A stretch of DNA of 7,143 nucleotides from Deltaproteobacteria bacterium (GCA_017889845.1 JAGGAJ010000092.1:1-7143), one strand, 5' to 3'. Positions 1 through 7,005 are shown, counted from the first letter of the stretch. Numbers and translations: made by a program. The notes: generated from the sequence alone by a model not told the origin.

Positions 1-818
1 GGATCGGGGAACGGGTCGCCGAGGTCGAAGGCGGTCGGGTACGCGAGGTCCCGGTTCCGGGCGAGGATCGCCAGCCGCCGGATGTGGACGGCGTCGGCCA
101 CCGCTTCGGGGAGGTCCCCCGGCGCGGGGTCGGCGACCAGCTCCTTCGCTCCCGCGGCGCGCGCCGTCCGCAACGCGGCCGACAGGCCTTCGATTCCGCG
201 CGCGCGGACCCGCAAGGGGAGTTTCCGCTCCGCGGCGATCCTCGCCGCCGCCTCGAGGGCGTCCGGTGGCGGGGCCAGCAGGGGGCGGGATCCTCCCACC
301 GCCTCCGCGGCCGCGGCGAGCGGGCCCGCGGGTGCCATGAGCACGAGGGGGAGGCCGGTGGCCTCCAGGGCGAACGCCGCCGCCCGGGCGTACCCGGCGG
401 GATCCCCCGAGACGCACCGCAGCGCCACGAGGTCCACGGCGATCCGCTGCCCGACCCGCTCGAAGGCGAGCGACCGGATCGCCCGGAGCCGGTCCGCGAA
501 CGCGGCGGGGGAGAGGCCATCGGTCACCGACACCGCGAACGCGGTCGGGTGGTAGAACGTCTTCTCGTGGCGGAAGAGGACCGTCTCGTCCCCCAGGACA
601 ACCTCGCACCCGCCCGTGCCGACGGTCACTTTCGGCAGCGGCGGCGCGGCGGCGGCTCCCAGGGTTTCCTTCGCCTCCTCCGAGGCGTGGGGGCACAGGT
701 CGACCGTCGCCTTCCCCGCGGTCATCTGCATCGCGAAAGCGAGGCACGTGGGGAAGCCGCAATCCCTGCAGTTGGTCTTCGGCAGGAGCTTGTAGATGTC
801 CAGCGCCGTCAGCGCCAT
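1..818 (-). CDS. acsC: Corrinoid iron-sulfur protein large (gamma) subunit, partial (3' end cut by window edge)
   Basis: This subunit forms a heterodimer with AcsD. Its cobalamin takes the methyl group from methyltetrahydrofolate and passes it to the A-cluster of acetyl-CoA synthase in the cytoplasm. The first 272 codons are present. The N-terminus carries the [4Fe-4S] domain that keeps the cobalt reduced: Cys17, Cys20, Cys25 and Cys42, in NCRDCGFPTCLAFAM and a downstream LCP. The barrel domain follows, with family landmarks such as ETVLFRHEKTFYHPTA (about 83-98) and HIRRLAILARNRDLAYPT (about 242-259). The family is about 440-450 residues (446 in Moorella, from memory), so the C-terminal cobalamin-binding domain lies off the left edge. 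The ATG at 818 is supported by the conserved start MALTALDIYKLLPK. It overlaps the end of acsD by 10 bases, so translation is probably coupled; only a weak GGGGGC precedes it. Archaeal homologues are called CdhE. Confidence 0.96.
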   Translation of the reverse strand, partial: MALTALDIYKLLPKTNCRDCGFPTCLAFAMQMTAGKATVDLCPHASEEAKETLGAAAAPPLPKVTVGTGGCEVVLGDETVLFRHEKTFYHPTAFAVSVTDGLSPAAFADRLRAIRSLAFERVGQRIAVDLVALRCVSGDPAGYARAAAFALEATGLPLVLMAPAGPLAAAAEAVGGSRPLLAPPPDALEAAARIAAERKLPLRVRARGIEGLSAALRTARAAGAKELVADPAPGDLPEAVADAVHIRRLAILARNRDLAYPTAFDLGDPFPD

Positions 819-1729
819 GCAGCCCCCGACAGGGTCGCCACGTTTTCCGGGTGGCGGCAGACGAGCAGGTCGGCCCCGGCGGCGAGGCAGGCGAGCCCCG
901 TGGTCTCCTCCCAGCGGCGCCCGCGGAGCCCGACGTCCCCCCAGGAGGCCTCCGAGGCATCCGACGCCTCCCTCGCCTTCCAGGCGTCCCCGAGTTGGCA
1001 CAGGACCGGCCGCGCGAGCATCCCGTCGCCGGAGAGGCCCGCCAGCCGGATCCGCTCCACGATGGAGCAGGTGTACTCCAGCCCGTACCCGAGGCCCCCG
1101 GTCAGCGGATCCATGACCACGCGCTCCGGGGGGAATCCGAGGTCGGCGAGGAGGAGGTTGATCTGCTTCGCCATGTTGATGTCGATGGGCGACCAGGAGA
1201 CCAGGCCGTGCCCGTACGCCAGCGCGGCCCCCGCCACGAGGCGGTAATTCTTCTCCTCCGCGTACGACAGGAACACGGGGCGCGCCGCGGCTTCCGCCAC
1301 GGCGGGGAAGAGGCGCGCGTCCACCTCCTCGTCCCCGCACCCCCCCACGATGACGGGGGCGGGAACGGCGTCGAGGAGTTCCCGGACGAGGGCTGCGCCG
1401 TCCGCGACGCTCCGGCCGCCGGAGTCGGGGTGGCAACCCGTGAGGGACAGGAACAGGAAGCGGGCGCCCCACCCGGAGACGCACCGGCGGGCGAGCGCGA
1501 CCGGGTCGCCGGCGAGGCTCCCGATGGCGGCCTCGAGGGAGGGCGGAAGCTCCTCCGCCCCGCTGCGCACCTCCATGCCGACGGCGGGACGGTTGGGGCG
1601 GTCCCCCTCGGGAGCATAGGGGAGGCCGTTCTGGCCCCCGACGGTGACGGGGGTCCCGCCGGGCCCGGCGGGCAGCGTCACCTGCAGGACCCTCCCCGGG
1701 AATCTCTGCTCGGGAAGCGCGACGGTCAC
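809..1729 (-). CDS. acsD: Corrinoid iron-sulfur protein small (delta) subunit
   Basis: The small subunit of the corrinoid iron-sulfur protein is a TIM-barrel partner of AcsC; the pair shuttles the methyl group between methyltransferase and acetyl-CoA synthase. The product is 306 residues, against 323 in Moorella (from memory). Family landmarks are NRPAVGMEV (46-54), the GGCGD segment (129-133), SPIDINMAKQINLLLADL (180-197), MDPLTGGLGYGLEYTCSIVE (206-225) and RHPE (292-295). The start chosen is GTG at 1729, giving (V)TVALPEQRF. It forms a GTGA overlap with the acsB stop (1726-1728), a typical coupling arrangement. The open frame continues upstream, but that stretch lies inside acsB and resembles nothing. 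The stop overlaps acsC. A short Ala/Ser/Glu-rich stretch, EASDASEAS (254-262), sits where the family is variable. Archaeal homologues are called CdhD. Confidence 0.95.
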   Translation of the reverse strand: MTVALPEQRFPGRVLQVTLPAGPGGTPVTVGGQNGLPYAPEGDRPNRPAVGMEVRSGAEELPPSLEAAIGSLAGDPVALARRCVSGWGARFLFLSLTGCHPDSGGRSVADGAALVRELLDAVPAPVIVGGCGDEEVDARLFPAVAEAAARPVFLSYAEEKNYRLVAGAALAYGHGLVSWSPIDINMAKQINLLLADLGFPPERVVMDPLTGGLGYGLEYTCSIVERIRLAGLSGDGMLARPVLCQLGDAWKAREASDASEASWGDVGLRGRRWEETTGLACLAAGADLLVCRHPENVATLSGAAWR

Positions 1730-3846
1730 AGCAGGGGCGGCAGGCCGAGGGCGGGGTGGCCCACCTTCGCCAGGTGGGAAACGAGCGCTTCGGGCGTCTT
1801 CGCCACCGTCTCGTCCGCGATCTGGTCGATCAGGCCCGGCAGCCCGATCTCCGCGGCCCGCTCCCGCAGGGCCTCCCCGAGGTGCTCCTTCATCTCCCGC
1901 GTCATCCAAACGACCCGGGCGAGTCCTCCTTCCGCACCGAGGAACTTCCGGCTGAGGAGGTAATGCTTCCCCACGCCCATGAAACCCGGGGTCTGGACGC
2001 CGCCCCCCACGGAACCCGCGAGGGAGGAGAAACCCATCCCGCAGGGAGTCTCCTGGCCGGCGAATTCGCGGTTGACCACCATCACGCCGTTCGCCTCGGG
2101 GATCACGGCGAGGATGCACTCGAAGCAGCCGCACGAGGTCATCGGCGCTTCCATGATGGAATAGAGGTTCATCTCGTGCACGGTGTTGCGCGAATTCTCC
2201 CGGACGAATGCGTTGATCCCCTCGAAGGCGCCCTTCACCGGGTCGAGGACCGCACCCTTGGCCACCGGCCGGTTTGGTCCCGTCGGAGTGATCTCGTACC
2301 CCGCCTTCCCGTCGAGCCAGTTGATCGCGCCGCACAGCCCCAGCCGCTCCGGGGAGACGATGCAGACGTGGTTGGGCGCGAAGGACTGGCACAGGGTGCA
2401 GGAGTAGAATTCCTCCACGGCGTCGTCGGTGAGCGTGCGCGCCCGGGCGTCCCGCTCCGCGTACACGGCCCGCGCCCCCGCGACCCCCGCCAGGACGTCC
2501 TCCTCCCGCGTGGAGATCCGCACGGACACCTTGTCCACGATGTTCTCGAAATCCGCGTGCATCTTGGCGTACAGCATCATCCCGAGGTCGGCGAGGGCGA
2601 ATCCCTTTTCCACCGCCTCCGCGGCGATGCGGATCCAGGTGGTGTCCCTCTGCGCGACGTGCATCGTCCCCTCGCCGTAGTTGACGATCCGGTGGATGCG
2701 GCGTTCCAGGACCGACTCGAAGTCCCGCTGCATCCGCGCCCCCGCGACCCGCACCTCGATCCCCAGCGGGAGGGCGGTCCCGGCGGGAAGCCCCGGGATG
2801 TCCGGCCCGACGACCTCGATCTCCCGGTCGCGGACCTCCTCCGGCGGCGCGGAGCGCACGAGTTCGTACGCCATGGAGCGGCCCCCGCCGAACTCCACGT
2901 GGGTGTCGGCCTTGCGGATCCGCTCCCCCTCGAAGGCCGGGCCGAAGGCGATCGGGATCGGGACCTTGACCATCTTCACCTTGATCCCCCGCGCCTCCAT
3001 CCCCGCGCGGGCCATCTCCTCCCCCGCGGGGCGGGAGAGCAGGAGCCCCGGGATCTCGGGGACCGGCTGGTCTGCGATGACCGTGAGGCCCGCCTTCATC
3101 GCCCCCGCCGCCACGGCCAGCGCCACCGCGTCCGGCGGCCCGAGTGCGCACACGAACGCCTTCACCCGGTTCGCGAGGTAGGCGAGCATCGCGGCGGACT
3201 GGCCGCGCCCGATGCCGCCGAAGGTCAGCCCCGCCCGGACGGCGAAGTTGACGGCGTGGATCACCGCGGGGAGGGGTCCCAGCGGGAACGTCTTGAACTC
3301 CTCGCCGAGCTTCACCCCTTCCGCGTCCAGCTGGGACACGACGTCCCCCGCGAGGAAGACGAGGAGGCCGATCTCCTGGAATCCGCGGACCATCGACGCG
3401 GCGACGGCGGGGTCCGACGCCTTCCCGACGACCACGGCGACGCCGGGGACCGACCCGTCCACCATGAAGATGCCGAGCTTGCGGAGGATCGAATCGGGGA
3501 CGAATCCCACGGCCGGCGGCGGGTACGGGTTCCCCTTCTCGTGGGAGAGCGCCCCCAGCACCTCGGCCGCGAGGAGCGTGGCGGCGCCGGCGTCGAGGGC
3601 GTTCTCCGCGGTCCCGCCGTCGCGCACCAGCGACTCCGCGAGGTCGAGCACGTTCCCCGCTCCGGCGAGGGTCGATACGGAGATGTCGGTCAACCCGAAG
3701 GCAACCGGCAGTTCGTACGCCGTCCCGGGGTAGGAAAGGGGGGCGTCCTTCCCGCGGCGGCCGGCGGCGTCCGCGAGGGTCGTCCGGGCCAGGCCGAGGA
3801 CGGCCCGCGCGCCCTGGATGCAGGATGCGAAGAGGTTTTCGTGCAT
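1726..3846 (-). CDS. acsB: Acetyl-CoA synthase (CODH/ACS complex beta subunit, bacterial type)
   Basis: This enzyme makes acetyl-CoA from CO, a cobalamin-bound methyl group and CoA on a Ni-Ni-[4Fe-4S] A-cluster. The product has 706 residues (729 in Moorella, from memory). All A-cluster ligands are visible: Cys483, Cys486, Cys495 and Cys505 in YSCTLCQSFAPNHVC...GLC for the cubane, with Cys486 also bridging to the proximal Ni, and Cys572-Gly573-Cys574 for the distal Ni. They match Moorella Cys506/509/518/528 and 595-597 at a constant offset of 23. Phe489 corresponds to the gating Phe512. The N-terminal domain that docks on CO dehydrogenase, absent from archaeal CdhC, is present (about 1-300), so this is the bacterial form. 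Start: ATG at 3846, preceded by AAGGAG at 8 bases. The upstream extension of the open frame would run into the divergent deacetylase gene. acsA is not in the window. First gene of the acsB-acsD-acsC operon. Confidence 0.97.
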   Translation of the reverse strand: MHENLFASCIQGARAVLGLARTTLADAAGRRGKDAPLSYPGTAYELPVAFGLTDISVSTLAGAGNVLDLAESLVRDGGTAENALDAGAATLLAAEVLGALSHEKGNPYPPPAVGFVPDSILRKLGIFMVDGSVPGVAVVVGKASDPAVAASMVRGFQEIGLLVFLAGDVVSQLDAEGVKLGEEFKTFPLGPLPAVIHAVNFAVRAGLTFGGIGRGQSAAMLAYLANRVKAFVCALGPPDAVALAVAAGAMKAGLTVIADQPVPEIPGLLLSRPAGEEMARAGMEARGIKVKMVKVPIPIAFGPAFEGERIRKADTHVEFGGGRSMAYELVRSAPPEEVRDREIEVVGPDIPGLPAGTALPLGIEVRVAGARMQRDFESVLERRIHRIVNYGEGTMHVAQRDTTWIRIAAEAVEKGFALADLGMMLYAKMHADFENIVDKVSVRISTREEDVLAGVAGARAVYAERDARARTLTDDAVEEFYSCTLCQSFAPNHVCIVSPERLGLCGAINWLDGKAGYEITPTGPNRPVAKGAVLDPVKGAFEGINAFVRENSRNTVHEMNLYSIMEAPMTSCGCFECILAVIPEANGVMVVNREFAGQETPCGMGFSSLAGSVGGGVQTPGFMGVGKHYLLSRKFLGAEGGLARVVWMTREMKEHLGEALRERAAEIGLPGLIDQIADETVAKTPEALVSHLAKVGHPALGLPPLL

Positions 3847-3854
3847 TCGGGGGG

Positions 3855-3860
3855 CTCCTT
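3855..3860 (-). promoter_or_regulatory. Ribosome binding site of acsB
   Basis: AAGGAG on the minus strand, 8 bases before the ATG at 3846. It fixes the start of acsB, because the open frame runs on upstream for hundreds of bases with no comparable site. Confidence 0.8.
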
Positions 3861-3864
3861 CGTC

Positions 3865-3887
3865 CGTCGCCGTGGGGGGAGGCGACG
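3865..3887 (-). promoter_or_regulatory. Inverted repeat (potential hairpin) at the 5' end of the acsB leader
   Basis: The arms CGTCGCC (3865-3871) and GGCGACG (3881-3887) are perfectly complementary over 7 bp, with a 9-base C-rich loop on the mRNA sense. The repeat starts about 8 bases downstream of the predicted -10 box, so in an acsB transcript it would be the first structure formed. It ends 4 bases before the Shine-Dalgarno sequence at 3855-3860. It could be an operator or a 5' mRNA-stabilising stem-loop. There is no U-run, so it is not a terminator. The structure is seen in the sequence; the role is inferred. Confidence 0.4.
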
Positions 3888-3894
3888 ATGAACG

Positions 3895-3924
3895 ATTGTA
3901 CCTTCCGTTCCTCGCCGCGGCCAA
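3895..3924 (-). promoter_or_regulatory. Predicted sigma70-type promoter of the acsB-acsD-acsC operon
   Basis: On the minus strand TTGGCC (3924-3919, 4 of 6 matches to TTGACA) lies 18 bases before TACAAT (3900-3895, 5 of 6 matches to TATAAT). Transcription would start near 3888, giving a leader of about 40 bases that contains the inverted repeat and the acsB ribosome binding site. The AT-rich -10 box stands out in an otherwise very GC-rich region. Predicted by eye only. Confidence 0.45.
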
Positions 3925-3996
3925 GGGGAATTGCGGAACCCTTTCGCCGCCGCCGGATATCTTACCCTGTGCCATCCACTCCACGGGGGCTCCATC

Positions 3997-4761
3997 ATGC
4001 TGAAAAGGCTTCTGTTTCTCCTCGCCCACCCCGACGACGAGACATTCGGCCCCGGGGCGACGATCGCCAGGTACGCGCGGGAAGGCGCCGAGGTGCACCT
4101 GGCCACCGCGACGCGCGGCGAGGCCGGCATGGTGGGCGACCCTCCGCTGACCGACCGGGAGCACCTCGGGGAGGTCCGGACGGCGGAACTGCTCGCCGCG
4201 GCCGGGATCCTGGGGATCGGGAAGGTGCACTTCCTCGGCTTCCTGGACGGCCAGCTCGCCGCGGCGCCGAGGGAACTGCTGGTGGAGCGCGCGGTGGAGG
4301 TGATCCGGACCGTCCGCCCGCACGTCCTGGTGGGTTTCGGCCCCGAGGGGGTGTCGCGGCACCCGGACCACAAGGTGATGTGCGAGGTGGCGCTGTCGGC
4401 GTTCGACCGCGCCGCGGACCCGACGTGGTACCCGGATCCGCTGCGCTCCGGGGCCGGGAGCTGGGCGCCGCTCAAGCTGTACCAGTTCGAGATCGCCAGG
4501 GAGGTCCTCGAGGGGTGGGACGCGCCGCTGGCCGGGGTCCCGCGGGAGAAGCTCTCCGCCATCGTCGACACCTCGGGAACCGTGGAGACGAAGATCTCCG
4601 CCTTCTACTGCCACAAGACACAGATGAAGGACGTGCGCAGGATCCTCGAGCGCCCCGGGTACAGGGATTTCGCCCGCCAGGAGACGTACGTCCTTGCCAG
4701 GAGCCGCCTGTCGGGGCTACGCTTCCCCGAGGAAGACCTCCTCGCGGGGGTCCCGGACTGA
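3997..4761 (+). CDS. PIG-L/LmbE family zinc-dependent N-deacetylase
   Basis: A 254-residue member of the fold shared by MshB, BshB, Mca and PIG-L, which remove acetyl groups from N-acetylglucosaminyl substrates. The N-terminal AHPDDE (10-15) supplies zinc ligands His11 and Asp14 and the likely catalytic base Asp13. The third zinc ligand is His125 in RHPDH (121-125). TATRGEAG (37-44) and the C-terminal KISAFYCHKTQMKD (199-212) are further landmarks, and His206 sits in the usual active-site position of the HxTQ motif. There is no signal peptide, so it is cytoplasmic. ATG 3997 is chosen because the next in-frame ATG upstream (3931) only adds 22 residues unlike the family; the Shine-Dalgarno is weak (GGGGGC). 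The substrate cannot be read from the sequence. Bacillithiol- or mycothiol-type thiol synthesis and sugar/lipid deacetylation are both possible, and no bshA- or mshA-like neighbour is present. Confidence 0.9.
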   Translation: MLKRLLFLLAHPDDETFGPGATIARYAREGAEVHLATATRGEAGMVGDPPLTDREHLGEVRTAELLAAAGILGIGKVHFLGFLDGQLAAAPRELLVERAVEVIRTVRPHVLVGFGPEGVSRHPDHKVMCEVALSAFDRAADPTWYPDPLRSGAGSWAPLKLYQFEIAREVLEGWDAPLAGVPREKLSAIVDTSGTVETKISAFYCHKTQMKDVRRILERPGYRDFARQETYVLARSRLSGLRFPEEDLLAGVPD

Positions 4762-4781
4762 CCAAGGGAGGGGATGGGGCG

Positions 4782-5819
4782 GTGAACGTCGGCATTTTCG
4801 GGCACGGGGGGGCCGGGAAGAGCACCCTGTTCCGCGCGCTGGCCGGCGGGGAGGGGGTTTCCCAGGGGAAGCAGGCGGGCGTGTGCGCCATCAAGGTGCC
4901 GGACGACCGGGTGGACAGGCTGGCGGAGATCTTCCGCCCGAAGAAGGTCACCCACGTCTCCATCTCGTTCCACGACATCGACGCGGGGGAGCCGGAGTTC
5001 CTCTCCGTCCAGGCGCTGGCGGCCATGCGGAACATGGACGTCCTCGCCGTCCTGCTGCGGGGGTTCTCCGACGATTTCCACCCGGCTCCTCCCGGGGGGC
5101 TTTCCCCCCCTGCCGAGTTCCGGGAGATCGCGTCCGCCATGGTCCTCTCCGACTACCTCGTCGCCCAGAAACGGATCGAGCGGATGACGAAAGAGGCCCG
5201 GCGCGACGCCGAGTGGACGGCCCTCCACAAGGCCATCGAGGCGTTCGAGCGGGACATCCCGCTTCGCCGGGTCGACATCCGGGGAGAGGAGGAGCGGGCG
5301 ATTTCGGGTTTCCGCTTCATCAGCCGGATCCCGATGCTCCTTGTCCTCAACGTCGGGGAGGAAGGGCTGGGGGGGGAACCGTACCCCGAGCTGTCGAAGG
5401 CGGCAGAGGAGGCGAAGGCGCCGCTGGTCCGGCTGTGCGCGAAAGTGGAGGAGGAGATCTCCCGGCTCTCCCCCGCCGAGCAGGCGGAGTTCCTCCGGGA
5501 GATGGGGATCGCCCGGAGTGCCCGGGACCAGCTGGTCCGGGGGGCTTTCGACGCGATGGAGTACATCTCCTTCATCACGGTGGGGGAGGACGAGGTGCGC
5601 GCGTGGAACGTCCGCAGGGGGACCTCCGCCCTCGGCGCGGCGGGGAGGATCCACTCCGACCTGGAGAAGGGATTCATCCGCGCGGAGGTCATCCCCTGCG
5701 AGGATTTCCTGCGTTGCGGGTCGATGGCGAAGGCCAGGACGGAGGGGAAGCTGAGGCTGGAAGGGAAGGAATACATCGTCAAGGACGGGGAGATCTTCCA
5801 CGTCCGGTTCAACGTGTGA
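4782..5819 (+). CDS. Divergent YchF/OLA1-like P-loop protein (DUF933/TGS-like C-terminus)
   Basis: A 345-residue relative of the translation-associated ATPase/GTPase YchF (363 in E. coli). The P-loop is GHGGAGKST (7-15). DRVDRLAEIFRPKKVTHVSI (43-62) aligns with YchF's stretch before G3. A helical region (about 115-175) corresponds to its coiled-coil arm, and NVGEEG (190-195) is the YchF-style NxxE replacement of NKxD. The C-terminus (258-345) is a clear YchF C-terminal domain, with EVRAWNVRRGTSALGAAG (271-288), EKGFIRAEVI (295-304) and an FNV end. Differences from ordinary YchF are large. The switch I motif around NYPFCTIEPN is missing, the G3 DIAGLV plus glycine-rich switch II is cut down to DIDAGEPEFL (65-74), and the P-loop lacks the usual LPNVGKS. 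It is therefore probably a paralogue with altered nucleotide chemistry. The GTG start follows AAGGGAGGGG by 8 bases, 20 bases after the deacetylase stop. Its role is unknown. Confidence 0.85.
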   Translation: MNVGIFGHGGAGKSTLFRALAGGEGVSQGKQAGVCAIKVPDDRVDRLAEIFRPKKVTHVSISFHDIDAGEPEFLSVQALAAMRNMDVLAVLLRGFSDDFHPAPPGGLSPPAEFREIASAMVLSDYLVAQKRIERMTKEARRDAEWTALHKAIEAFERDIPLRRVDIRGEEERAISGFRFISRIPMLLVLNVGEEGLGGEPYPELSKAAEEAKAPLVRLCAKVEEEISRLSPAEQAEFLREMGIARSARDQLVRGAFDAMEYISFITVGEDEVRAWNVRRGTSALGAAGRIHSDLEKGFIRAEVIPCEDFLRCGSMAKARTEGKLRLEGKEYIVKDGEIFHVRFNV

Positions 5820-5826
5820 GGGGCGG

Positions 5827-7005
5827 ATGGACCGGGACCGCGACATTCCGGTGAAGTTCCCCCCGCACCCTGCCGATACGACCGGAATGATCCCGACCGT
5901 CGGCATTCCGGAGGCCCTTTTCGGGGGCGGCAACGGCGGGCAGCGGGTCCTCGTGGTGGACGACGAGGAACTCCTGCGCGCCATCGTGCGGGAGCGCCTC
6001 GAGATGGCGGGATACCACGTCGAGGAGGCGGCCAGCGGGGAGGAGGCGCTCGACAAACTCGGGAACGGGCGCTATTCCGTCCTCCTCACCGACCTCAGCA
6101 TGTCCGGTATGGACGGGATCAGGCTCCTCGGGGAGTGGTCCCGGCGATCTCCCGAAACGGCGGGGATCGTGATGTCCGCCAACGCCGAGCTGGGCACCGC
6201 GGTCAGCGCCCTCAAGATGGGGGCCTGCGACTACATCACCAAGCCGTTCAACTTCGAGGTGCTCCTCATCACCATCCAGAACGCCCTCCGGAAGAAGGAG
6301 ATCGAGCGGCAACTCCTGGACTACCGGATCAACCTCGAGAGGAAGGTGAAGGAGCAGACCGACCTCATCAACTCGATGTACGTGCGGTCCATCGATGCCC
6401 TCATCAAGGCCCTCGAGGCGAAGGATTTCTACACCCGAGGCCACTCCCAGCGGGTGACGATCTACTCCGTGGCCATCGCCCGGGAAATGGGGCTGCCGGA
6501 GGAGGGGATCGAGATGCTGCGGAGGGCCGCGGTGCTGCACGACCTCGGGAAGATCGGCGTGCGCGAGGTGGTGCTGAACAAGCCCGGGAGGCTCACCGAA
6601 GAGGAGTTCGGGGAGATCGTCCGCCATCCCGAGACGGCGATGCGGATCCTCGAGCCCATCCCGTTCTTCCAGCCGCTTCTCCCGGCGATCCTCCACCATC
6701 ACGAACGGTTCGACGGGCGGGGATACCCGGCGAGGCTGGCCGGGGACAGGATCCCGCTTCCATCCCGCATCATGGCGGTGGCCGACACCTTCGATGCGAT
6801 GACGTCCACCCGCGCGTACCGCAAAGCACTTCCCGTCTACGAGGCGAATGCGGAGATCCGGCGGTGCGCGGGGACCCAGTTCGACCCGGAGATCGTCCCG
6901 CTCTTCCTCGCGTGCCAGTCCCGCATGGTGGTCCCCGGCGACGTCTGCATGCCGGAAGGGTTCGACGAGGAGATGCTACGCCAGCTGCGTTCCCACGCCG
7001 TCTGA
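5827..7005 (+). CDS. Response regulator: receiver domain plus HD-GYP cyclic di-GMP phosphodiesterase
   Basis: A 392-residue two-domain signalling protein. The receiver domain (about 39-155) has the acidic pair Asp45/Asp46, phosphoacceptor Asp89 in LLTDLSMSGMDG, Ser117 in the Thr/Ser position, and Lys139 in TKPF. A charged helix (155-185) links it to an HD-GYP domain (about 186-372) with His206 (RGHSQRV), His238-Asp239 (HDLGKIG), His267 (RHPE), HHERFDGRGYP (291-301), Asp320 (AVADTFDAM) and GTQFDPEIV (349-357). All metal-binding and GYP signature residues are present, so it is probably an active enzyme that linearises cyclic di-GMP when phosphorylated. No cognate histidine kinase is in the window. 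The start at 5827 has GAGGGG only 3 bases away and adds about 38 unmatched residues before the receiver; ATG 5887 is an alternative without a visible ribosome binding site. It follows the YchF-like gene by 7 bases. No terminator hairpin was seen after the stop. Confidence 0.95.
   Translation: MDRDRDIPVKFPPHPADTTGMIPTVGIPEALFGGGNGGQRVLVVDDEELLRAIVRERLEMAGYHVEEAASGEEALDKLGNGRYSVLLTDLSMSGMDGIRLLGEWSRRSPETAGIVMSANAELGTAVSALKMGACDYITKPFNFEVLLITIQNALRKKEIERQLLDYRINLERKVKEQTDLINSMYVRSIDALIKALEAKDFYTRGHSQRVTIYSVAIAREMGLPEEGIEMLRRAAVLHDLGKIGVREVVLNKPGRLTEEEFGEIVRHPETAMRILEPIPFFQPLLPAILHHHERFDGRGYPARLAGDRIPLPSRIMAVADTFDAMTSTRAYRKALPVYEANAEIRRCAGTQFDPEIVPLFLACQSRMVVPGDVCMPEGFDEEMLRQLRSHAV

Larger units (their letters stand above)
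3847..3996. other. Divergent intergenic control region (150 bases)
   Basis: This is the only spacer between the leftward acs operon and the rightward operon, so it must carry the control signals of both unless transcription enters from outside. The acsB side has a recognisable promoter, inverted repeat and ribosome binding site. The rightward side is less clear. TATCTT (3958-3963) is a possible -10, but the only TTG-type -35 nearby, TTGCGG (3931-3936), is 21 bases away, too far for a standard promoter. No riboswitch fold or small ORF was recognised. Confidence 0.6.

Noticed and set aside
936..985. Repeated GAGGC/CCTCC words within acsD
   Set aside because: They encode the Ala/Ser/Glu stretch EASDASEAS in a variable part of AcsD and keep the reading frame. 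They look like codon bias rather than a functional repeat.
84..1247. 387-codon open frame on the plus strand opposite acsC and acsD
   Set aside because: Antisense shadow with no recognisable domain; the minus-strand genes are well-conserved family members.
1730..3151. Extension of the acsD frame upstream of 1729 to 3151
   Set aside because: It lies wholly inside acsB in another frame and has low-complexity Arg/Gly/Pro content. The GTG at 1729 with its GTGA overlap gives the normal AcsD N-terminus.
1756..3891. 711-codon open frame on the plus strand opposite acsB
   Set aside because: Its composition (His/Arg/Gly/Pro-rich) is that of an antisense shadow of a GC-rich gene. There is no motif, and acsB on the other strand is fully supported by A-cluster residues.
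3960..3974. Possible sigma54 site TGGCAC on the minus strand upstream of acsB
   Set aside because: The -24-like TGGCAC is followed at the correct spacing by GA rather than GC, so there is no -12 element, and it lies far from the acsB start.
3847..4614. Long upstream extension of the acsB reading frame on the minus strand, overlapping the deacetylase gene
   Set aside because: The extra 256 residues are Arg/Pro/Gly-rich and match no family. The acsB ATG at 3846 has a strong ribosome binding site, and the plus strand there encodes a clear deacetylase. High GC suppresses stop codons.
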